Below are positions 1-4,297 of a stretch of DNA of 5,768 bases, in pieces. Source of the DNA: Bacillota bacterium (lineage in GTDB: Bacteria; Bacillota_E; Sulfobacillia; Sulfobacillales; Sulfobacillaceae); the NCBI GenBank assembly GCA_021820165.1, contig JAKADW010000150.1:1-5768 (forward strand), read 5' to 3'. Position 1 is the stretch's first letter; the number at the start of each line of letters is the position of its first letter. The notes under the pieces were generated by a model. It ran no database searches. It saw only the letters and a program-made list of their open reading frames with translations, and was not told where the DNA came from. The translations under genes and the position numbers were made by a program.

Positions 1-64
1 TTCGCCGGATGATGCCGGATCACGCGCATTGTCCTGCGTTTAGGCGTGGCGACGTGCGTCGCGA

Positions 65-93
65 TGGACACCGGCGGCGAGTTCTACAAGAAT
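65..93 (+). promoter_or_regulatory. Weak candidate promoter and operator for the antitoxin gene
   Basis: A TGGACA box (65-70) resembles the -35 consensus. It lies 17 bp before AAGAAT (88-93), which matches four of six positions of TATAAT. A short inverted repeat, TTCT-ACA-AGAA (82-92), overlaps the putative -10, and GCGAC-GTGC-GTCGC (49-62) lies just upstream. Ribbon-helix-helix antitoxins usually bind short palindromes over their own promoter, so these are possible operator half-sites. Repeats this short occur often by chance, so this is only a suggestion. Confidence 0.2.
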
Positions 94-101
94 GGAGCTA
101 T

Positions 102-108
102 AAGGAGG
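102..108 (+). promoter_or_regulatory. Shine-Dalgarno site that selects a GTG start for the antitoxin
   Basis: AAGGAGG is a strong ribosome binding site. Only one base separates it from the ATG at 110, which is too close for initiation. It lies seven bases before the in-frame GTG at 116, which is ideal. This spacing is why the coding region is started at GTG 116. Confidence 0.7.
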
Positions 109-115
109 GATGCGC

Positions 116-370
116 GTGGCGATCGAAAAATCGTTCACGGTCTCCTTGCCGAGTGATCTAGCGGACGCCGTCCAACGGGTGGCTGCTGAAAAACCCGAGG
201 AGTTCGTAATCGAGGCTATCCGTCATGAAATCCAACGGCGAGATCAGTTAACCGCGATTCGAGAAGCCGCCGGGGCCTGGAAGGATCATGATGAAATGCC
301 GGACACGGTGGAGGAGCTTGTCGAGTTCATGCGGCACCTTCGAGCGAACGAGGAACGGTTCCCGCAATGA
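116..370 (+). CDS. Ribbon-helix-helix (CopG/Arc-type) antitoxin of a VapBC-like module
   Basis: The predicted 84-aa protein has the layout of a ribbon-helix-helix antitoxin. A short beta strand (about residues 5-12, KSFTVSLP) would insert into the DNA major groove as a dimer. Two helices follow (about 13-26 and 27-44, the second being PEEFVIEAIRHEIQRR), and then an acidic C-terminal tail (about 53-84) of the type that wraps the partner toxin. The GTG at 116 is preferred because AAGGAGG is seven bases upstream; an ATG at 110 would add two residues. The stop overlaps the next ATG (367) as ATGA, the usual coupling in toxin-antitoxin operons. The following PIN toxin frame is broken, so this is probably an orphan antitoxin, perhaps still an autorepressor. 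The family is assigned from the pattern; the exact subfamily is not certain. Confidence 0.8.
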   Translation: MAIEKSFTVSLPSDLADAVQRVAAEKPEEFVIEAIRHEIQRRDQLTAIREAAGAWKDHDEMPDTVEELVEFMRHLRANEERFPQ

Positions 371-597
371 CCCGATTCATGGTCGACACCGACGTCTTAG
401 TCTGGGTGTTGCGAGGCAAGGCGAAGCGGTCGCCTAGTTAGAAGCTGCGGCGACCGAAGGGCGCCTGTGGCAAATGGCGGAATTTCGCTACGAGATACCT
501 GCGCTAGCGAAACGGCCCGTTAACCGGGCTAACGGTTGGAACGGTCATCCCCCGTTCAGGACTTTCACTTTAAAGCACACGCCCATGCCGGGCGCAC
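367..597 (+). pseudogene. Degraded PIN-domain (VapC-type) toxin
   Basis: The frame opening at ATG 367 encodes MTRFMVDTDVLVWVLRGK, a typical PIN-domain N terminus. Its D7 corresponds to the first metal-binding aspartate of these ribonucleases. The frame then runs out at TAG 439-441 after only 24 codons. Moving to the frame that begins at 423 restores family-like sequence: EAVA, an amber codon at 435-437 where tryptophan would fit, then LEAAATEGRLW. This implies loss of one G near 421-423 plus a TGG-to-TAG change. The same frame stays open to a TAA at 669-671, and around 559-597 it reads TFTLKHTPMPGA, which resembles the usual VapC ending (TLNVKHFPM-like). Only about 30 codons separate the two recognisable ends, so the middle with the other acidic catalytic residues appears deleted. 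The 3' boundary is approximate. The product would be non-functional. Confidence 0.72.
515..535. repeat. Two overlapping, mutually exclusive small inverted repeats
   Basis: GCCCG (515-519) pairs with CGGGC (525-529) around TTAAC. The alternative CCGTTA (517-522) pairs with TAACGG (530-535). The pentamer AACGG also recurs at 511, 531 and 540. The cluster sits in the toxin remnant where coding similarity is weakest, so it may mark a deletion or insertion scar. It has no T-tract and is not a convincing terminator. Confidence 0.3.
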
Positions 598-598
598 G

Positions 599-629
599 AA
601 AAACCAAGAGCGGAGCCTTAGCTCCGCTC
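599..629 (-). terminator. Rho-independent terminator of the minus-strand operon
   Basis: A perfect 9-bp stem, GAGCGGAGC (608-616) and GCTCCGCTC (621-629), encloses a four-base loop. Read on the minus strand it is followed by TTGGTTTTT (607-599), giving the U-rich tail of an intrinsic terminator. It begins 12 bases after the stop codon of the lytic transglycosylase/SASP frame, so it closes the polA-to-SASP transcript. On the plus strand the stem is followed by CGGCCAGGG with no T-run, so it should act in one direction only. Confidence 0.87.
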
Positions 630-641
630 CGGCCAGGGAGG

Positions 642-806
642 CTAGCTCTGACTGAGTTCCTCTTCCGCTAATCGGATCGCTTCTCGCACCAGGTTACCGC
701 ATTGACGAGCGGGTACGCCGCCCCATCCTTCCTGACGCACGATATCATCGACACCGAGTCGCTCACCCAGCTTCATCTTTGTCTCTTCAGACATCAACTT
801 TGCCAT
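642..806 (-). CDS. Small acid-soluble spore protein, alpha/beta-type-like, from an internal start
   Basis: This 54-aa product starts at an ATG inside the transglycosylase frame and shares its stop. It reads MAKLMSEETKMKLGERLG, then VDDIVRQEGWGG, PARQCGNLVREAIRLAEEEL. That matches the short alpha/beta SASP variant seen in Clostridia-like spore formers (pattern ...LGV.D.V...GWG.....CGNLV..AI..AE..L). These proteins coat spore DNA, change its conformation and protect it from UV and heat. The GPR protease site of classical members (EIA-type) is not well conserved here: the aligned residues are K-L-G. A G-rich Shine-Dalgarno lies eight bases upstream. SASPs act in the forespore cytoplasm, so translation from this internal start, rather than as the tail of an exported enzyme, makes cellular sense. 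No separate sporulation promoter was recognised. Confidence 0.72.
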   Translation of the reverse strand: MAKLMSEETKMKLGERLGVDDIVRQEGWGGVPARQCGNLVREAIRLAEEELSQS

Positions 807-1394
807 CGAGACCACCCCCCGAGAAGAGTGTTCCTTTACCGTCAGCCAGGCATACATGATCCGGTAAGCCGTTCGATAACGCCTGACGCGCGCAACAAAG
901 TGCCGGGTTTCGGGGTAGGGAATGTGGACCCAAGTTGTCTCCCCTTGGGTCATCCGCCCTTGCTGGAGCCAACGGTCAACCGTCTCCGGCCCGCCGTTAT
1001 AGGCGGCCAAGGCCAATGTCAGATTTCCGTGAAACCGCCCCACCAAGTATTTTAGATACCAGCTCCCCAACATGACGTTGACGCGAGGATTGGTTAAGTC
1101 GATGGGACCCTGGTAGGGTACCTGACGGGCAATCCACTGGGCACTGGACGGCATTAACTGCATCAGTCCGACGGCACCTCGACGGCTGATGACCGTTGGC
1201 CGGAACCCACTTTCCACCCGTACCACAGCCGCTACCAGATAGGGGCTCAAATGCTCGCGGCTGGCTGCGGAGACGATGGCGGTGCGATACCGAAAGGGGG
1301 CCCACCATCCATACAACGCCACCACCAGCGCTGCGATTACGGCCCAAATGGCGACATTTCCGAGCCTCAAGCGCCCGCGACGACGTTTTGCCAT
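642..1394 (-). CDS. Membrane-anchored lytic transglycosylase (SLT/GH23-like) with in-frame SASP domain at the C terminus
   Basis: The full frame is 250 aa. A basic N terminus (MAKRRRGR) and one hydrophobic segment (about residues 12-30) form a signal anchor. The soluble lytic transglycosylase domain follows (about 35-184): catalytic glutamate E61 in VESGF, GAVGLMQLMP (73-82), AAYNGGP (130-136) and PETRHFVARV (161-170). Such enzymes cleave the MurNAc-GlcNAc bond of peptidoglycan, forming 1,6-anhydro ends, outside the membrane. Similar Firmicute proteins normally end soon after the YxxxY region. Here the frame runs on through a short linker (185-196) into a complete SASP-like domain (197-250). 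The start overlaps the coaE end by 28 bp, and AGGGA lies just before the ATG. The +1 frame just after YAW contains TGA (844-842) and TAA (838-836), so a one-base indel, or a sequencing error, could have fused two genes. The enzyme assignment is firm; a functional fusion is doubtful. Confidence 0.88.
   Translation of the reverse strand: MAKRRRGRLRLGNVAIWAVIAALVVALYGWWAPFRYRTAIVSAASREHLSPYLVAAVVRVESGFRPTVISRRGAVGLMQLMPSSAQWIARQVPYQGPIDLTNPRVNVMLGSWYLKYLVGRFHGNLTLALAAYNGGPETVDRWLQQGRMTQGETTWVHIPYPETRHFVARVRRYRTAYRIMYAWLTVKEHSSRGVVSMAKLMSEETKMKLGERLGVDDIVRQEGWGGVPARQCGNLVREAIRLAEEELSQS
810..819 (-). promoter_or_regulatory. Internal ribosome binding site for the SASP
   Basis: Read on the minus strand, GGGGGTGGTC (819-810) matches the extended anti-Shine-Dalgarno complement GGAGGTGATC at eight of ten positions. 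The GGAGG-equivalent ends eight bases before the ATG at 806. A site this good within a coding region supports independent initiation of the spore protein. Confidence 0.6.
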
Positions 1395-1966
1395 AATTCC
1401 CTAACCACACGCTCCAATCGGTCCATCCCACCCGTATTGTCGATGACCCGATCGGCATAGTCGAGCTTCTCTTTTAAAGGCATTTGCGCCCCAATTCGCT
1501 GCCAGGCGCTTTCTTCTCCCACCCCATCGCGGGCCTCAATTCTTCGCGCTTGATCCTCCGGATGGGCATAAACCACCCAAACTTCATCGACCATGCGATA
1601 GAGCCCACCCTCAATGAGCAATGGAACATCCAAAATTGTTACCCGCACTCCGGAAGCTTCGGCTTGTTGACATTGGCGACGAATCTCCGCCCGCACCGCC
1701 GGATGGACGATGGCATTAAGTTTTTCACGAGAGAGGGGCTCCGAAAACACCCAATGCCCTAACTTTTTCCGGTCGACCTCTCCGTCCGCTTGGAGAACCG
1801 CCCAACCAAACGTTTCATAAATTGCGCGCCAAATGGGCTGACCGCGCCGTTCCAGCTCATGGGTGATCTGGTCGGCATCAATGATTAAGGCACCGTATGA
1901 GGCCAGCATCCGACTGACCGAACTCTTGCCGCTACCGATTCCGCCAGTGAGGCCGATGAGTCGCAT
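1367..1966 (-). CDS. coaE: Dephospho-CoA kinase
   Basis: This 199-aa protein has the usual length of dephospho-CoA kinase, which phosphorylates the ribose 3'-OH of dephospho-CoA with ATP in the last cytoplasmic step of coenzyme A synthesis. The P-loop GGIGSGKS is at residues 8-15, and the substrate-side acidic stretch IIDADQITHEL follows at 28-38. HPAVR (88-92), the VPLLIEGGL strand (114-122), VVYAHPEDQARRIEARDG (131-148, lid region) and the closing RIGAQMPLKEKLDYADRVIDN block (157-177) are family hallmarks. AAGGGGG (1979-1973) lies six bases before the ATG. The gene follows the solute-binding-like gene after 23 bp and overlaps the transglycosylase start by 28 bp, suggesting translational coupling. 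coaE is also near polA and mutM in Bacillus. No catalytic element appears missing. Confidence 0.96.
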   Translation of the reverse strand: MRLIGLTGGIGSGKSSVSRMLASYGALIIDADQITHELERRGQPIWRAIYETFGWAVLQADGEVDRKKLGHWVFSEPLSREKLNAIVHPAVRAEIRRQCQQAEASGVRVTILDVPLLIEGGLYRMVDEVWVVYAHPEDQARRIEARDGVGEESAWQRIGAQMPLKEKLDYADRVIDNTGGMDRLERVVRELWQNVVAGA

Positions 1967-1989
1967 GGCGCTCCCCCTTGTTCGGTATC

Positions 1990-3267
1990 TTACGACTTCG
2001 ATTGGATGCTATGCCAATCAATAATCCCATTGGAAAAGGCGCGCACACCCTGGATTTTTGGGCTGACCAGCCACAACGCGCGCAACGGGGCCAAGGGCAT
2101 GGTGGCCCCCTTCTTAAACCAATTGACCTGACCAATATATGCGCCAATTTTGTTTCCTTTCGCCAAGCTCTTTAACATGGACTCCGGGAGGGCTTTCACC
2201 GTCACGCGCCCCTTTTCCAAATGGGCGAGGGTGTCCGCCAAGACCACCGCCTCCGCCTGGCTTTGATTGACATAAAGCGTCATGGGCTTCCCGCGACGGA
2301 CACCCGCTGGCCATCGGCCCTTTAGACTCGGTATGCGTCCCCGAAAGGCAGCCTTGACCCACTCCTGAGTACTTAACCGTGGATATATCGCGATGTTAGC
2401 TGAATGCAGACGTAAGACCAATTGCAGGTTTCCGGGGGTCTGGAGCGCTTTCACTTGGGGCAAGAGCTTTCCGGGCACCCGATCCAATTGGGCCGGATCC
2501 ACGGGAACTAACCACACGGCCTGATTTTGGAAGGCCAACAGCGCTTCTTGAAAGTTGCTGTAGTCGACCAAATTTACTGTCTCCGGCCCTCGACCGGAAA
2601 ACCGCTGAAAGCTGAGAGAGCCATTCGGAATCCAACTGATCAACCGATATCCGCCCGTCCCATAGAGATTGGTCAACTGCCAGTACCGACCCCCATGGGT
2701 TTGGTCTTCCACGGGAACAATGGCCAACGCCGGATTGGCCAAAGCCCTTAAAAACGCCGGGGTCACAGACTTCGTTAAGGTGATGCTCAAGGTATCCTGA
2801 TTCACCACCGACACACCCGACAAGTACGTCTGATTATGTGTCTCGACCGCATGGACACCCTTGACGGCTGCCAACAACGCCCGAGCCTGAGTGGAGCCCA
2901 CGGAGGGCCAGAGCGGCCGAGAGAGCGCCCCCGCCACCATGCTCGCCCCAAGCCGCGCCCCGTTGCCGAGACGCTTTGGCAAAATTGTCAGCGTAATGGT
3001 TTTGTTGGAGATGCTTTGATGAGACACCAGGTCGCCCACCACCTGGCCGCCTGGCGTCAGCCGATACAAGGTATCGAACACATTCATATCGACCGCCCAC
3101 TCATTGGGATTGTCGGCCAATGCCGGATCGAGGGTCCTAGGGTTAGCCAAAATCGCCTCGCTCACCCGACTCGGCGGAGTGACAATAGGCGGGGCTTTCG
3201 GCTTCGAAATGAGTAGTGCCGGCACCAGGGCCAGCACCAGCAAGAGCCAGGGCCACCAGCGCCGCAT
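1990..3267 (-). CDS. Diverged family-5 extracellular solute-binding-like protein without lipobox
   Basis: This 425-aa protein starts with a basic, Trp-rich N terminus and a hydrophobic segment (about residues 7-20), then a Pro/Lys-rich spacer, so it is exported or membrane-anchored. NPRTLDPALADN (42-53), NVFDTLYRL (62-70) and GTGGYRLISW (203-212) resemble the conserved blocks of SBP_bac_5 proteins (DppA/OppA/NikA type), which bind peptides or nickel for ABC importers. It is shorter than the usual 500-550 aa, and the part after about 240 is poorly recognisable. It contains no cysteine at all, so the lipoprotein anchor normal for Gram-positive binding proteins is absent. No permease or ATPase gene is nearby; the neighbours are repair and CoA genes. 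It may bind a ligand without transport, but the substrate cannot be inferred. The ATG directly abuts the upstream stop (TAAATG), with an AGGGA-type site before it. Confidence 0.72.
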   Translation of the reverse strand: MRRWWPWLLLVLALVPALLISKPKAPPIVTPPSRVSEAILANPRTLDPALADNPNEWAVDMNVFDTLYRLTPGGQVVGDLVSHQSISNKTITLTILPKRLGNGARLGASMVAGALSRPLWPSVGSTQARALLAAVKGVHAVETHNQTYLSGVSVVNQDTLSITLTKSVTPAFLRALANPALAIVPVEDQTHGGRYWQLTNLYGTGGYRLISWIPNGSLSFQRFSGRGPETVNLVDYSNFQEALLAFQNQAVWLVPVDPAQLDRVPGKLLPQVKALQTPGNLQLVLRLHSANIAIYPRLSTQEWVKAAFRGRIPSLKGRWPAGVRRGKPMTLYVNQSQAEAVVLADTLAHLEKGRVTVKALPESMLKSLAKGNKIGAYIGQVNWFKKGATMPLAPLRALWLVSPKIQGVRAFSNGIIDWHSIQSKS

Positions 3268-3459
3268 TTAAACCCGCTTCCCTGGGAGTTTTTCCATTTG
3301 CTGCGCCGCCAGGTCCTTTTCCGACACCACGTCTAACTTATACTGTCCGTCCATCGGCAACAGTTCCATTTCACCCCGCACACCCCAGGTGTTCCATAAC
3401 AAATCCATGACCTCGCGAGCCTTCTCCTCAGATTCCAACAGTAAGCTAAATTTCTGCAT
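3268..3459 (-). CDS. Small protein of unknown function between mutM and the binding-protein gene
   Basis: I do not recognise this 63-aa protein. It begins MQKFSLLLESEEKAREVMDL and its likely layout is strand (2-8), helix (9-26, with WNTWG), two strands (about 29-36 and 39-46, MELLPMDGQYKLDVV) and a helix (47-57), a compact cytoplasmic alpha/beta fold. It has no signal peptide, transmembrane segment or cysteine. The start was chosen because AAGGAG lies six bases before this ATG; the longer frame upstream only shadows mutM. It overlaps the mutM end by 14 bp, and its TAA directly abuts the next ATG, so it appears translationally coupled on both sides. That packing and the strong ribosome binding site support a real gene. 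Confidence 0.75.
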   Translation of the reverse strand: MQKFSLLLESEEKAREVMDLLWNTWGVRGEMELLPMDGQYKLDVVSEKDLAAQQMEKLPGKRV

Positions 3460-4297
3460 GACGTTCTCCTTCATGAACAGATTCGGCAAGGCGTTGGCAC
3501 TCGGGGCAATAATGACTGGATCGGCCCGAAAGCACCCGACGCTGAATCGCCGCGTGACAGCGAACGCACGGTTTTCCCTCGCGTCCATAGACCCGAAGAT
3601 ACCCTTGATTGTCTCCCGGATGTCCGAGCGCATCCACATAGTCCGAAAACGACGTGCCGCGATGAGCGATGGAGCGCCGCAACACCAGACGAATGCCGCG
3701 GGCTAAGAGCCGGAGTTCGTTCCCGGTCAATGAACCGGCCGGCCGCTCGGGATGAATCCGCGCGTAAAAAAGCGCTTCATCGGCATAGATGTTGCCTAGG
3801 CCCGCCACCAGATTCTGATTGAGAAGCGCACTCTTTATCGCCACCCGCCGCCCCTTCAAGGCTCGGCCCAGACGACTGCCGGAAAAGGCCCGAGATAGCG
3901 GCTCAATGCCGAGGTTAAGATCCAGGGCGGGGTCGGCCCAGGCGATCCGTCCAAATCGGCGCGGGTCGGATAGACGCAATTCCCCTCCCGGATAGCCAAT
4001 CACTAAGTGGGTATGCGGACGAACCGGGGCGCCTTCCGGTTCCGTCACCAAGCGTCCACTCATTCCCAAATGCACCAAGAGCGCCCCCCCTTCGGCTAAC
4101 GCCAAGAAGAGGAATTTGCCGCGTCGTGACACCCGCTCAAAGTGACGACCGATGAGAGCCGCCCGAATGCCTTCAGCGTCCTTTTGAGAACGCTTGACCA
4201 TCCGCTCATCAATGTGCGGCACCGCCAAAATCGGCTGGCCGCTCAGCACCTGGTCGAGATAGGAGCGAATCGTTTCCACTTCCGGCAATTCAGGCAT
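3446..4297 (-). CDS. mutM: Formamidopyrimidine-DNA glycosylase (Fpg/MutM)
   Basis: This 283-aa bifunctional glycosylase/AP lyase removes 8-oxoguanine and formamidopyrimidines from DNA in base excision repair. The start is fixed at 4297 because the enzyme needs MPELPEVETI: after Met removal, Pro2 is the nucleophile and Glu3 the acid. An upstream in-frame extension would abolish this. The beta-hairpin lysine is K61 (RRGKFLFL), followed by HLGMSGRL (76-83) and the DPRRFG loop (111-116). The helix-two-turn-helix is NQNLVAGLGNIYADEAL (160-176). The C-terminal zinc finger has four cysteines, C244/C247 and C264/C267, with YGREGKPC before it and GRSSHYCPECQ after it. About 16 residues continue past the finger. 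The gene overlaps polA by 8 bp (ATGCCTGA), so glycosylase and gap-filling polymerase are co-expressed. All key residues are present. Confidence 0.97.
   Translation of the reverse strand: MPELPEVETIRSYLDQVLSGQPILAVPHIDERMVKRSQKDAEGIRAALIGRHFERVSRRGKFLFLALAEGGALLVHLGMSGRLVTEPEGAPVRPHTHLVIGYPGGELRLSDPRRFGRIAWADPALDLNLGIEPLSRAFSGSRLGRALKGRRVAIKSALLNQNLVAGLGNIYADEALFYARIHPERPAGSLTGNELRLLARGIRLVLRRSIAHRGTSFSDYVDALGHPGDNQGYLRVYGREGKPCVRCHAAIQRRVLSGRSSHYCPECQRLAESVHEGERHAEI

Noticed and set aside
4..20. Direct repeat GCCGGAT with a 10-base period at the left edge.
   Set aside because: Only two short copies in GC-rich DNA, with no associated feature; easily due to chance.
3..50. The frame starting at base 3 reads RRMMPDHAHC, which resembles the HUH motif of Y1 (IS200/RAYT-like) transposases.
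   Set aside because: Similarity is limited to about seven residues at the window edge, and the following translation has no transposase character. The sequence to the left would be needed.
608..629. The 9-bp hairpin as a bidirectional terminator also serving the plus-strand toxin-antitoxin remnant.
   Set aside because: The plus-strand side is followed by CGGCCAGGG rather than a T-run.
474..671. A 65-codon plus-strand frame starting at ATG 474 as a separate small gene.
   Set aside because: It has no ribosome binding site, runs across the operon terminator, and is in the same frame as the restored toxin reading, so it is better explained as part of the toxin remnant.
3460..3639. N-terminal extension of the 63-aa protein to give 123 aa.
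   Set aside because: The extension lies wholly within mutM in another frame, while a strong AAGGAG precedes the internal ATG at 3459.
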